DNA of 64,000 bases from Brachionus plicatilis. Taxonomy: Eukaryota > Rotifera > Eurotatoria > Ploima > Brachionidae. A model generated the notes under the pieces. The model made no database searches and was not told the origin of the DNA. It saw only the letters and a list, made by a program, of their open reading frames with translations. The stretch lies in NCBI GenBank assembly GCA_010279815.1, contig QEOQ01000508.1, positions 192,936 to 256,935 of the forward strand, given 5' to 3'. This document shows, in pieces, positions 33,380-46,400 of the stretch. How positions within the stretch are numbered: the stretch's first letter is position 1; each line of letters starts with the position of its first letter. The position numbers and the translations under genes are program-made.

Positions 33380-33728
33380 TAAATGAAATTATTTTGAAAA
33401 ATATTTTTTTCAGCAAAGTTTTTTCATAAGAAATTGAAAATTGGGTACAATTTTTGTATTGAAGACTAAAAATTATACAAAATATATTAAATGATAAAGA
33501 AAAAATCACAAATAAAGTACCAATTTAAGTCGAAAGTAATTTCATTTCTGTAAATACATAATTTTTAATAAATGAATAAGAAAATAAAGTAAGAGATTTA
33601 TGTTGAATTATAAAATTGAACTCTAATTTTTTTTTGAACAAAAATTAATTTACCAGGATCAATATCCATTGCTAGAGCCAATGCATAACCAAGCGCAAAC
33701 AATCCACAGTCAATAGATCCATTTTGTC
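33380..33728 (-). repeat. Inverted MULE right-half fragment
   Basis: Reverse complement similarity to 21160-21430 of the intact MULE, including the Ulp1-like Cys region (readable on the minus strand as GLFALGYALALAMDIDPG up to the same stop area) and the 3' non-coding part. Its outer end matches the repeat at 26050-26180, so the two fragments derive from one variant element. Confidence 0.7.
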
Positions 33729-33914
33729 AAAAATTTTCTGACTCTTAAGATCTTATCTATATTTTTTGTTTTTTTTTCTTTTTTCTCCCAGCTCTTTAAT
33801 TATTATTTTTGTATCTCATCCTTTCATTCATAAATGAAAAATAACTTGCCTTAAATTTAAAAGTTTTTAAACTGTTTTAATTTTTTTATTTATCTTATTT
33901 TATTTTATTTATTT

Positions 33915-34510
33915 TTTTTTTTTCTGAAGGAGCGCATGCTCGAACAGAAAACAAATAAATAATAAATAATAATAATAACTTAGGAAAAGTTGATTCCATA
34001 TTTTATAATATTACAAACGTATCTGTTAAATAGTTAGTTTCTTCAGAAATAAAAAGAGCCAGAAAAACTAACGAACATAAACTTATTGAAAAAGCTGAGA
34101 TTAATATAAAAATAGTGTTCAAACACTTAAATTATCAATAAGCAATCAAAGAATCAATCAAAGCATTAAAATAGTCATACGATAAACACAAGAAACGAAA
34201 GAGATATCAAATCAACTTGATAAAAATTTTTCAAGATGTTTTTTTTTATAAACAAGATGATGAGCTCAATCTTTTGAAATTGAATTTAATGAAAACTGGT
34301 CAGATTTTACTGTTATTAATCCAAGTTATATTAGTTTTGGTATTTGAAACATAATAAAATATGTGGTGTAGACAAGATTCATCCTTCTCTACTTAAAAGC
34401 CTCGCAGAAGCCTTTACTCTTCCTTTTAACTTTGATTTTTACAGCATCTTTATTCAATAGTCAGCTTCAATATAATTAAATTTCACCATTGTTTAAAAAG
34501 CTCCGGCCAT
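33915..34510 (+). pseudogene. LINE relic with RT start motif
   Basis: Near 34360-34450 the plus strand reads CGVDKIHPSLLKSLAEAFTL, matching the PDGIHPxxLKxLAExx motif at the start of non-LTR reverse transcriptases; upstream are lysine-rich broken frames. The 33925-33975 stretch is a separate tail-like repeat on the minus strand (ggagcgcatgctc hairpin followed by A/T-rich tail). Confidence 0.6.
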
Positions 34511-34899
34511 TTGTAATGATAATTTTTGTAAATTGATATATATATTATTTTTAATGAAATTTTAATAAATTTGGTGAAAAAAAAATTTTGATGATAAATT
34601 TCTAATTTTTGATTATAAATTTTTCGTGATAATATTTAAATATTTGATGATATAATAAATGCTACAAAGGAACGTCTTATCTTGGTTAAACATTTTATGA
34701 AAAATAAAATTCTAATAAATAAGTTTACGTTAAGCATCGATCGAGGATATATACATAAAAAGATGTTTTTCATTATTTTCAGTTTTTAAAAATCTAATCA
34801 AGAATTAAAGGCAATTGATAAAGTGATTGGAAAGAATGGAGAATGGTCAAATCATTTAAAAAAAATTTATTAAGAAAAACTTTATACAACTTTGAAAAA

Positions 34900-35290
34900 A
34901 AATTCTTATAAAATATGAGAATTTACATTTTTTTACTTTATTTTACTTTTTTTACCAAATTTTATCTTGTTAAAAAATATAATTTTTCGAAAATTTACTT
35001 AAACTTCCGTAAAATTACTTTTTTGAAAATTTTTGTTAAAAGAAGTGAGAAAATTCAAATTTTCAAAAAAATCATCTAAAATTTTGAATTTTCGACTGTT
35101 TTTTGGCCGTTTTAAATTTTACGGTAATTTTGCTAAATTAACGTAAAATTACGTAAATTTAAGTTAATAAAAGCTATTTTACTAATTTATTTTTACGTAA
35201 ATTTACTTTTTTCCCGTCAAATTACGTATATTAACGTAATTTAACGTAAATTTACGTAAAATTCAAGTGGCGTACTTTAGAAAATTCAAC
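34900..35290. repeat. TTTACGTAAA-rich repeat
   Basis: Many overlapping copies of acgtaaa, tttacgt and ttaacgtaa within 390 bp, close to palindromic, ending aagtggcgtactttagaaaa. A related, weaker cluster lies at 61270-61560 in a KMT2 intron. It may be subterminal repeats of a DNA transposon. No coding sequence. Confidence 0.5.
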
Positions 35291-35608
35291 TTTAATAACA
35301 AATTACTAAATAAGCCATTAAAATTTATAAGACAAAAATTAGATTTTATTCGATTGTAATAAATAACCAAAATAAAATATGCAAAATATTTTAATTAAGC
35401 TATGAATATCTAATTTTATAATTTTATAAAAGTGACTTCCACGCTTGAAATATTTTTATATTTTTACTTCATTTATTTTGAATCATATATTTTTTGAATT
35501 TTTTTTATAAGAATAATTTCACTTTTGTCTTATCAAATGGTAATAATTGTTAATTTATTAGATTAACTTAAATTTTGTTTATTTTTTATTTTTAAAAATA
35601 TTTGTTAG

Positions 35609-38600
35609 AGTTTGATCGATTTTAAAATTTCAAAATATTACGAAATCATTCGTCATCTTGAAGAATGCGATTATCTAACAACGGAGAAAAAAAAAGTAAG
35701 CTTTACATTATTTTCGAATTTTTTAAATGAAATTTATTAAAAAGCAATACATAGAATTCAATACAAAATATTTTCATCGATATTTAATGAACAGTAAGTT
35801 CAATTTTTTATTTTATCATTACAACGATACTTATTGAAATTAATAGCTTATTTTACACAAAGTATAAATAAAAATTAAAATTTTTACAAGCTTTTTCTCT
35901 GTATTCTCCGAATTGATCAAAGTACTGCGAATAATTAAAAAAATATAAAGGAATTATATTAAATAAAACAATACTCAAACAAAATTCCAATTTTTATTAA
36001 ATATATTTTTTATTTTTCAAAGGATCCTAATGACCATTTCTATTAATACCTTAATAACCAGTTATATTTGGAATTATTTCTAAGTCTTTTAGTTCTAATT
36101 CAAACAAAATTACCAAATTGGCTTTGACTCTAAACAATTGTCTGTTCCAAATCCTCATACTTTTTTTCATTTAGATGAGCAGGAGAAAGACGAAACCCAG
36201 GAAGAGAACCAAGACATACAACAACTCCATTCACCTTCTATTGATAATAACCAACAGGCCACTTGGGTAACAACCACAACCCAAGCTAAAGGACTGTCAT
36301 CTTCAAAACAAGACGAAACATCTTTAGATTCGAAAACATCAAAGACTGATTTTAGATCCAAAGAAACTAAATGTCCTGAAAAATAGACGATTATTAACTC
36401 AAATAGATTAGGTAATAAAAAAAAATGAAAATTTTTAAAAGTTCAATCTCTGTTTTCTCCGAATTTAAATTTGCCCTTAAAAAATCAAAAAAAATATATA
36501 AGAATATAATAACAAGAAATATATTGATTGATATTGAAGAAAAAAACCTATTTTATTAAAATTTTTATTAAATTAATTTTTTAAAAGAATCCTGATTAAC
36601 TTAATACCATTTTTATTTAGAAATAATAATTTAGTTTTATTTAAATCCAGTTTCCAAACTGGCTTTGATTTAAGCAACTTTCTGGTCCAAACCTATGCTT
36701 ATACTTTCTTTCCTTTAGATGAGCCGAAAAAAAACGAAACCCAAGACGAGAACCGAGACCTACAACAACTCGATTCACCTCCAATTGAAAAAAAATGGTT
36801 AATGATCAAAAATCAAGCTAAAGGCCTCTCAGCTTCACCGCGAGACGAAACATCAATCGTATCAAAGCCATCGAAGATAGATTTTGGTTCCAAGCAAACT
36901 GAATGCATTGAAAAATTGACGACCATTAATTCAAGGACATCCAAAAAATTCAGTAAGTTTTTTTTGACATTTCGAAAGCTTTTGACAGTGTCTGTCATTG
37001 CAGTCTAATAAATAAAATTTTTATTTTCAAATAATTTAAATAAAAAAGGTGAAAATTCCAAAATTTATCTATTAAAGGCTTTATTGCTTATAATTTTAAG
37101 AAAAATTTATTCAAAATTGATGAAGATATTTTATTTGAGAAAAATCTTTTGACAAATAAAAAAAAATTAATATAGAATAAAACAATAATTTTTAAAGAAA
37201 AATTAATTTTTGTGCTAAAAATTTTACATTATTCTTTAAAAAAAAACTATAAATTAAAAAGGTACCACTAGCATAAAATAGAAATATAAATACAATTAAA
37301 TTGATAATAAAGCTAATTTTGATTAATTCAAATTCTATATTAATGAAATTTAAAACTAATAATAATTTAAATCACTTATAATAAGGACTAATAATGAGTT
37401 TTTCTTTAATTTAGCTTTAGACGAGATTATTATTGAAGAAAATGATGAATCGAAAAATCTAGAATCCACTCAAATCGACGTTAAAGAAACAAACAAAGAA
37501 AACTCGGGTAAAATTCACTCAGGTATATTTGTATGCTAAAATTTAATAGAACATTAATAATAATAGAATTATTAGCTAATAAATAGTGGAAATTTCATTA
37601 TTTTTTTACAGATTTTTATAATTTTTCTTTTACAGCTTTTTCTATCCGTAATGTAAACTTTATTTTGACCTAAAAATTTAAACAGGATTTCTTTTTTCAG
37701 TACTTTTCTATGTGTTATGTGCAAGGAGCTACCATAGGTGACCTCCTAGTAGGCCATCTCCGCAAGCTAGTCTTGCTGTAGCTTATATATATTATTATTA
37801 TTATTATTATTTTTCAAGTCTTAAGTCTATTAAAGTCATTTGACTTTATAATTTTGTAACTAAAAAAACAAGTCTGTAATGGCTAGAAATTAATTAAAAC
37901 TTAAAAATAATGATTTTTTTGTCATCGTGAAATTTACTGTATCAATTATAAAAGAAATAAAATCTAGAAATTAAGTTATTGTTATTTTTCAGTATAAAGA
38001 TTATTAAAAAATAATTTTAAAATACTTTTAAGCTAAATGTAGCCACTTTGCTGATTCTGTATGCTTAATTCGTTATTTTTGGATTTTAATGAGCAAAATA
38101 AGTAAAATACATATAATTTTATATACTTTAAAGTTTTATTTTTAATTTTTTGATTATAATATTATTTATTTTTTCAATTTATATTTTTTTTTAGTTTTTC
38201 GACAAATTATTAACTTTTGTTTGAGTTCATCTAAAATAAAAAATGACTAATATTTCTAAAAAATGTAATTTTATTTATTTTTTAACCTACTAATAAATAT
38301 TTTAATAATTTATAAAATTTATTATTAAATTTTACTTTAAAAGAAGATTTCGATTTTGAGAAAATTGATAACATTGATAATATCAATATCCGTTTGTCTC
38401 TATTATTTTTTGCATTCATTTTTAGTATTTTGATTCATGTTCTAACTTATTTCATCGAATTAACCGCAAAGTAAATTGGTTTTCCCGTTTCAAATGACAA
38501 TTTCGAATTGATACTCAAAATAGCCGATTTTTTGTTCAAAATTATTGTTTCAAGCGTAATAATTCATTATCTTTCAATAAACACAGTAACTCTTAGTAAC

Positions 38601-38684
38601 TTTTTGTTTTTATATTCAAATAACTCAATTGTCCAAGTATCCTCTGACCAAAAGAGTATAATCAATGGTGTTAAACCTTTCTAA
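35609..38684 (+). pseudogene. Cassette-exon membrane protein, copy B (broken)
   Basis: Closely related duplicate of the gene at 18491-24565, without the nested transposons. Exons correspond one to one: 35609-35695, 35745-35793, from 36175, from about 36718, about 37421-37513, and about 38345-38684. Two in-frame stops are seen: TAG at 36384-36386, after TKCPEK in the first acidic cassette (copy A reads through with TVINSN), and TAA near 38472 in the first hydrophobic segment (ELTAK-stop, where copy A has ELSTKLIGF). Skipping the first cassette would avoid only the first stop. The rest of the frame is well kept, so inactivation is recent or the second stop truncates a still-expressed protein. 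Confidence 0.65.
37619..37811 (+). mobile_element. Short retroelement-like insertion in copy B
   Basis: Copy A reads acagatttttcaagtc at about 23695; copy B has about 190 extra bases between acagattttt and tttttcaagtc. The insert contains gtgcaaggagctaccatagg and tgacctcctagtaggccatc, is less AT-rich than its surroundings, and ends in tgtagcttatatat(att)n. The (ATT)n tail resembles that of the LINE fragment at 30810, suggesting a SINE or truncated LINE 3' end on the plus strand. Confidence 0.65.
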
Positions 38685-38910
38685 CAAAAAACTAGTCATT
38701 TAAATGTTCAAACTTTTATTTTTGTTTGATTATTAATAAATAATAAAAATCTTTATTTCATCAATTATCATTTATTTTTTTAAAAAAATTGTATCATAAT
38801 AACTATTTAAAATTTTTAATTACAGTGAAATGTAAATAATAACAAAAATTACCCATTTTAAAAATAAAATCATAATATTTATTAAAATAAGGCTTGTTAT
38901 TCATAGAAGC

Positions 38911-39315
38911 GTTTTAGATGTAAAAATTAAAATATAAACATTTATTTTGATCGTCAAGTAATTTAAATTTATTTATTTTTTATAAAGATTGAAATTATTT
39001 TTGATTGAATTTTAAATTAATAATTTTAACCAATAAACATAAAATGTTGCCACTTTCATTTTTTTAAAATTAATTCCTAAATGTTTTTATAATTGAATTT
39101 TTTATTTTTACTTCAAAATGTTTTAAATATAATTTATATAGGTATCGATTTTAAAATAAACTCGATTTGCGTCTGATTGACCAAATAATTTGGAAAAAAT
39201 AATCAAAAAAAGGACTACTTAATTTAATTTTGCTGATTAATAAAAGTTTACTTTAGTTCTGAATTTTTAAGATGATTAAAAATCAAATGGTAAAAATATT
39301 GTTAGATTTGTTGTG
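38911..39315. other. Gap between copy B and ATG14
   Basis: Homology between the two cassette-gene copies stops near 38910 (24790 in copy A). The rest is AT-rich DNA that should hold the ATG14 promoter. No motif recognised. Confidence 0.4.
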
Positions 39316-39725
39316 ATGTTTAAACCTAAATGTGTACAGTGTTGCTTTAGGAGAAAAATTAAAGGCGCAGAAATTTCAAGTCAATATTTATGTCAGATTT
39401 TTTCGTATAATTTAAGTAAAATTCAGATGAAATATAATTTGCAATTTTATATTTAGTTTCTCTTTGAAAAATTCAAATTATGCGATTTTCTCTATGAAAA
39501 TAAAAAATTATTCTTTTTTTATTTTCAAAGCTGGGCTAGCTAAAAAATGGAATTCTATAAGACAATTAACTTTAAGAATTTCATCTATTCAACTAGCTTA
39601 GATCTACTTTGAGTGTAGATAAAAAAAAATATGCCAGGGAACTCATTTCATATAATTTTAAATGCGCAGTTTAATTTTTTAATGTTTTCATGATAGATAT
39701 GAATTAAAATAGCCTTTTTCAAATT

Positions 39726-41858
39726 ATGACATATCAAGACGAGCTTAACGAATCACCGCCGCAAGAATTATCAAATCCGAAAAAATTCAATTTTCTCATT
39801 AGTCAAAATGCATATCTAGTGTAAGTCTTTGCTATCTGAATTTTTTTTTTAATTTATTTTTAAAATAGAATAAACGACAAGAAAGTTCATTTACAGCGTC
39901 TTAAAGAGTTAAATAATAATTTGTTCACAAATTTCAAAGAAAATTATAGAACGGTTTTCTACAAAAATGAACTGGTAAAACTTTAAACATTTAATTAATT
40001 ATTGATGTCCATAAATTTTAACATAATTAATTGGAACGTAAAAACATAATTAATTGCACTTGTACTCATTTTGGTCTTTTTTGAAAAAAATTCAATGCCA
40101 TTAAATAACAAGTTTTTTATAAATTTTTGTCAGGATTTGGCGTCAAATTTAACTTTATAAAGTAAAGTTGGTTTTAATTATTTAAATTGTACAAGTATGA
40201 ATTAAAAAGACATTTTTAATAGTAAAAATTTAATCTAATTTTCATTAAATTAAAAATGGACTCTTTAGTTAAAAGTAAATATGACAAAAAATTTTAGCTT
40301 TTAGTTACAAAAAACGTCAAGTCAAGTCAACTTTCAGCTTTAAAAATTACAAGGTTAAATTAATATAAAAAAATGATTTTAAATATTTTAAAATTATACA
40401 GAAAAATTCCTCAAATGCTACATCATTTTAATGAATAAACATTTCATTACACAGTATTTTCAAAAGACGGACTTAGGATATTTATTGAATATACCAACTT
40501 TTTGTTCTAAAATTGACATTTATTGAAAATTCAGAAAATTTTTGAAAAAAAGCTTTATTAATAAATTGATCGTAAAATTTTTTTAGATCACATCAATTCA
40601 TGAGAAAAGAAAAAATGTAAAATCGTTTAAAGAACAACTCATTGACCAGAAGTTGAATGTTCAAAAATGTATATTTTGTTAGATTATTGATTTTAAAAAA
40701 ATTGAAACAAAAAATTAATTTTAGGCAAATATCAAGTAAACGCTTTAAATGAACAAATGTTAGAAAAAAAGCAAGATATTTCTTTATGTTCGGAAAAAAT
40801 AAAAAAATGCAAAGAAATTAAAAAAAAATTGGAAAATATGACCATTGAAAAAACCAAAGAATTGAATGAATTAAAATTACTTCTGATAGAATACCAAAAA
40901 AAACGAATTTACCAGTTAAATAAAGAAATTTTTGACATAACTGAAATAAAACAAAAGTAGGAAAATTTTTTTGATCATTTTTTTAATGAATAATTGGTAT
41001 TTTTCATTGAAAAGAGAAGAAGACATGACACAAAAAAGTACTCTAACAGCTTTAAAAGATGCCCTTCAAACAGTTTATGTGAACGGCAGATGGATATTCG
41101 CCAACGACCATGTCATTTATCGAATAATAAATTCTACTCTTCCCACAGATGGCGAATACATCAGCTCGATGAAAGAATGGCTCAAGAATGAGGACAGACA
41201 CAAAGAATACGAAACCGAAGAAATGGAGACTAGAAACTCTTATCCGCGTCTTGGAGCCTCGTCTATAGCCATTAATAGTTCCACTTCTGGTCCAACGTTA
41301 GACAGTTCGAATAGACCTACAATTATATCCGGTTTGACACATACAGTTCAATTTGTAAATTTAATCGCCTTTTATTTTAACATACTTCTTCCTTACAATC
41401 TACCTCATAGCAAATTTTGTAATCAATCGATGACCATTGATCAATTTCAAAATGCTATCGCCAAATTAAATACCAATATTGTTTATATGTGCATTCATCA
41501 GCATGTTCCAATTAGTAATTTACTACCCAAACAAACTTTAGAAAATTTGTACTACTTCATGAACTATTTTCAAAATTTGGCCATTAAACTTAGAGAAAAG
41601 CATCCGGTTGTGTTTCCAGATCATTTTATTTTTATGATGAATGAGATGTTCGCTGAAACAGATGATGATAATTCAATGGAAAAATCGATCCCGAACATGT
41701 TATTCCCGAAAGAAAATGAAGATTGGGAAACTGTGCCGCAAAGTGATGAAATACCATCAGATGACTCGTTAAATTCGGCTTCTTCGAAAAATGTCTCTAT
41801 GTCCTTAATATCGTCAGTGTTTCAAATTTTCTACAAGGGAAACACCAAACAAAATTGA
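39726..41858 (+). CDS. ATG14: ATG14/Barkor, autophagy PI3K complex subunit
   Basis: Targets the class III PI3-kinase (VPS34-Beclin 1) to autophagy initiation sites. Exons inferred: 39726-39820, 39869-39974, 40587-40668, 40725-40956, 41015-41858; 452 aa with consistent phases (human about 492). The middle is lysine/glutamate-rich coiled coil (exon 40725). It leads into TLTALKDALQTVYVNGRWIF, like the conserved YISGRW motif of ATG14, then NLIAFYFNILLPYNLPHSKF and AIAKLNTNIVYMCIHQHV, and the C-terminal DWETVPQ plus an amphipathic tail (SLISSVFQIFYKG) like the membrane-curvature-sensing BATS domain. An upstream frame at 39316-39396 (MFKPKCVQCCFRRK...YLCQ) may be the N-terminal Cys-rich exon; joining it through gtataa at about 39404 keeps the frame but is unproven. 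Confidence 0.88.
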
Positions 41859-43410
41859 TGAAATTTGTTTTTAAGTTTTTTTTTCAAATTAATTTTTGCC
41901 CTTCCTGAACTAAAAGCTTTCAAGTTTTTTTTTTAAAAATTTTTAGATATTTTTTTCGACTTATTTAAATGAATTGGTTTGTATTAGTCAATCAGAATAT
42001 TTTAAGGGCCTTTTATTTCTTTCTAATAAAGTTTTGTGAGAATTTCATTTTTTATTTTCAATTTATACTTGAAATAATTTTCTAGCAATTTAATTTTATG
42101 CTTAATGGCATTGTAAATTTTTAACAGGAAAAAAGCCAAAACTTGAAAAATTTAATAACTGCAGAACAATTTTTGTATTTTTGTCTGTATGTGCATCCTT
42201 TAGACTTTTTTAAAGAGGTTAGATTCAGGTGTTTTATTTGATAATGTATCGGCAGATTCAATTTTCAAAGCCAACATTTTAGACTTTCAGAAAAAAGTTT
42301 TTGAATTTTATCATTTTGTTCTGTTATTTGTTGCCATAAAATTCACAATTTTATTTAATTTAATTTATTCTTTGAAATTAATTTGCACCAGATTCGTGGA
42401 TATTTAAATGTATAAAATATTAAATTATTAATATCGAATAGCTCACATTTAAAAGAAAATTATATTTTTAGCTATTTTTGAATTAATTTTTAGTTTATAA
42501 TATTTGAAATCATTCTAAATTTTTCAAATATTATGAACTAAAAATTTGATTAAAATTAATAATTTTATCATTCAACTGACTTTTCGTAAAAAAATTGAAA
42601 TTTTTAAACTAAATCAAGTCCTCTTGAATTAATCACAGAACGATTGAAATTTAATAAATTGAAAAAAGTGTGTTCTCTTAGCGAAGAATTCAATTAAGAT
42701 GAAACTTAGCGATTTTGATGTGAAATAATAAAATTTTAAATCACAAACAATAACAGCGTTTGTTTACCGGTAAATCTGTCGTGGTCTATTCTTGTTATAA
42801 TTATTAAAAAGTTTTCTATAAAAGTTATAGAATAATTTAATAAAAAATAAAATGTTATTATTATGGATATTTAAATATAAAATTTCAGTTTAAGTATTTT
42901 ATTTTTATAAATATTTTATTTACAATAAATAGTGTATTTTTTAGATTTACAAATGTTTCCAAGTAATCAAAATATCTTCCAAAATTTGATTAAAAAAAGA
43001 AATTAAATTTAATTTAAAAAAATCCTTTCAAAGAAACTTGTCTTCACACAGCTTCGTCGTATTATTATCTTGAATACAAAATTAAAAACAAATAAAATTT
43101 AAAAAAATGTAACCTGTAACACAAAGCATAATGATTAACTAGGCTTTCAAGGTTCTCAAAACCTGAAACGTAAAAATAAAGAAAAATAACAATTAATGTC
43201 GAATGAAAATAAAATGAAAATATTTCCAAGCGCTTCGAAAGTCAAAAAATCTTTGATAAAAATATATATGGTAACTAAACAGGTGTGCTTCGGTCAGTTC
43301 TTGTGCTAGAAAATCCATTCATACATTCTGGCTCTGATTGAAACCCGTTGGAATCCAAAGAAAATTTGTTTTCTAATTTTTTTTTAATTAATTAAATTTA
43401 AAGAATTGTT
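41859..43410. other. Convergent 3' intergenic region
   Basis: Lies between the stops of ATG14 (plus) and WDR26 (minus), so it holds only 3' ends. A near-palindrome at about 42485-42560 (gaattaatttttagtttata ... aactaaaaatttgattaaaa) is noted. No gene recognised. Confidence 0.4.
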
Positions 43411-46400
43411 TTAAAGATAAATTTTACTTGGTCCCCAAACCCTGATAGTTCCATCATCCGATGCACTAACTATCATTCCAGGTAATTCCGGATTCCATGT
43501 AACACAAGTTACATTCCGCGTATGACCTTCCAAAACAGCTATGGGATGTTCTTTTTTAATATTCCATACATAAACTTTATTGTCTTCGCTTCCACTTGCA
43601 ATGTATATTTCATCAGCACCGCCAAAAGTTGCATAATTCATGTACGTATTTTGGACTGAGCCCTGGAAACGTCTTATCAACATTTTGTCTTTTACATCCC
43701 ATAGATGAATTCCTTGAGCTGCTGCGCTTACCAACAATTGTGTTCCTGCTTTATTTAATGTGAAAGAGACTATTTGAAAATCTTCTTGAATCCTTAATTT
43801 AAATTTTAAATTTATTTATTAATTTTTTTTTTATTGTTTTCTAATAATTACAAATTTGAATCTGTTAATTCTTTGAAGTTGTAAGATCGTATTCGTTTCA
43901 AAGTGTCAGCACATAATGCTTGACCATCGGGTAGAGTTTGGAGACAGCGCACTCTTACTCCTTCCCATGTTTCCTTTATAGTTCCATCAATATCCTAAGA
44001 AAAAATATCAGAAATTGATTAGCAATTAAAATAAAAAATTACGCAATAGTAAAAGTGACCCTTGGTTCCACCACAAACAAAAGCTTGTCCGTCAGGCATC
44101 CAAGCAGCAGTAATAATGCTGTCATCATGATTGTTGTTTATGCGTTTTTTGAGAACTTTGTTTTCGATATCCCATATCCATATTTCTGAACAATCTTCAG
44201 TTCCGCAAACAATCAAATATTGATCATCAGGACTCCAAACAACAACACTAGCACCATGTGTATGCTCATCGTAAGTTTTATTAATTGTTAATTTGTAAGT
44301 ATCTGGATCAACATCCCAAATGATGAGGCAACCATCCTTTGATCCTGTAGCAAGTAATTTTCCATTATTGGAAAATTTGCAATACCAAACTTCATCACAA
44401 TGGTCGTTATAAACCTGAATACAGATAGACGGAAAATCGTCTCTTAAAAATATTTTATTTTAAAAGAATAATTTGAGAATATTTTTTTACTTTGAACAAA
44501 TATGATCCCGCAAAAATGACCAGTCGTCGATATGGAATTTGTCTTTGTAGTTATGATATGGACATTGCTCGCATTGATACTCAACTGCTTGATTTAAAAG
44601 AGTTTCCAATCGATGAGGAGGAAGCATAATATTAGGAGGTAGAAAAGCTAAGAATAAATTTTTTTATTTTTTTTCTAATTGAAAAAAAGGTTAAAATCAC
44701 TTTGAAGTTTATCCATTAAAATTTTTCGTGATATGTCATTTTTACCAGCCCAATTGCTCAAAATTTTTAGATTGTTTTGATCAGTACACATTAAAAAGCT
44801 TAAACGAAATTTTTTTTTAAAAAATTTAATTTTATCACTAAATAAAAGAATACCTGCTTAATTCATGAAGACGCTCTGTATTAAATTTCAAAGGAGCTAA
44901 TTCATCTCTTAGACATTTTAAGGCTTCCATTATTTGACTATCTTCTAAGCATTCCAAGTATTTTTGCTCGAGAATTAGAAACTTCATTTTCTGATCAAAA
45001 AAAAATTAGATATTATATGAAATAAAGCAAATAAGTGGGGAGATTGGCATTTGAACTCGAATTTAATAAACTGAGATTCAGCCATAAAAAATAAGAAGTC
45101 TGAAATGGAAAAATCCGGAATAAAAACTCGAATTCAAAAAATTCAGCTTTAATTCATATTGTATTTTAAACTTGAAAATTCTTCAAAATACAATACTTCA
45201 TCAAACTTCTAATTCTTATTACATCAAATATAGAGAGAAAGGCTGTTAGGATCAATAAAAATTAAAAAATAGTTTTTAATTAAATCGATTTTTTAGAAAA
45301 CCTACTATTTCGGATTAGCAGCGGCACTAAAATAAATTTTTTTTTCGAAAAAAACCTTTTTTTTAAATAAAAATGTAAATAACTCAATTTAAGTTTAGGA
45401 ACAATTTCTAATGAAAAAGATAACTTCTTATTTTATTATTTTCAAATAATATGATTTAATGCAATATTAATTCAAACAGTCCTTACAATTTTTAAATTCT
45501 TTAAAATGGGTGATATGGTATAAAGAGATGGCGCTCAAACTGAATTTTCTAGTTTTGATGCCTAGTTAAAAAAACAAGGGAATAGGTCAATTTTAAAGTA
45601 TATCATATTTTTTTTTATTTAAATTTAACGATGATGAAATATCTTTATTAAGATAAGAAAAATTTTTAACAAAAATAAAAATTACCGTAATTTATTTTTA
45701 AGCATCGCTAAAAGCCCAGGAAATTGGTTTTGGTGCTTTGAAAAAAAAAGAGTTTTCAACATGTTATAAAATCAAAATTTAAAATTTCTGCACTTTGTTG
45801 TTTACGATATCATAGATTTTTATCTTTTTTTCTTAGCCTTAAATTCAATTTGTGGCACCAAAATCACGATCCTGGGCTTTAAGTGTGGCGTTAAAAAAAT
45901 TATTTAGGGTATATCTTGAAAAAATTTTTTTTTGATATAAAATCAAATCATGGTTATAAAAGCGAATTCTACAGTTTTAAAAAAAATATTTCTGTTTATA
46001 AATTAAATTTATTTTTCACTTAATTTAGTATTATAAAAATCTAAACTAATAAATTGTCTTTAAAATGAAATTAATTTGAAATTATATCTTCATTAAAAAG
46101 TAAATATAATAAATCTATTTAAATTAAATTCTTAATTTATTAATTTACTAATAGTAGGCCGAGCAGTATATTTTTTTTAGTTAATGGTAATTCACTTAAA
46201 ATGTTATTATTTGTTAAATATCAATCGAACATATTTTTATTTGAATTTTAAGAAGTTTTACCCCATCCAGTCTATTTATTAGATTTGACTCTCTCTATCA
46301 ATAATTTGGTTTGATCAGTGGATCACTTTTTCCTAAAACTTCGATTAGAAAGGTATTCAATCAGTAAATAAAAAATAAGAGAAGTTTAGTGATTATTTTT

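Noticed and set aside
44701..44798. Suspected one-base frameshift in WDR26 exon 4
   Set aside because: Recounting gives a 98-nt exon, with all eight exons adding to a multiple of three and both halves matching WDR26 in one frame.
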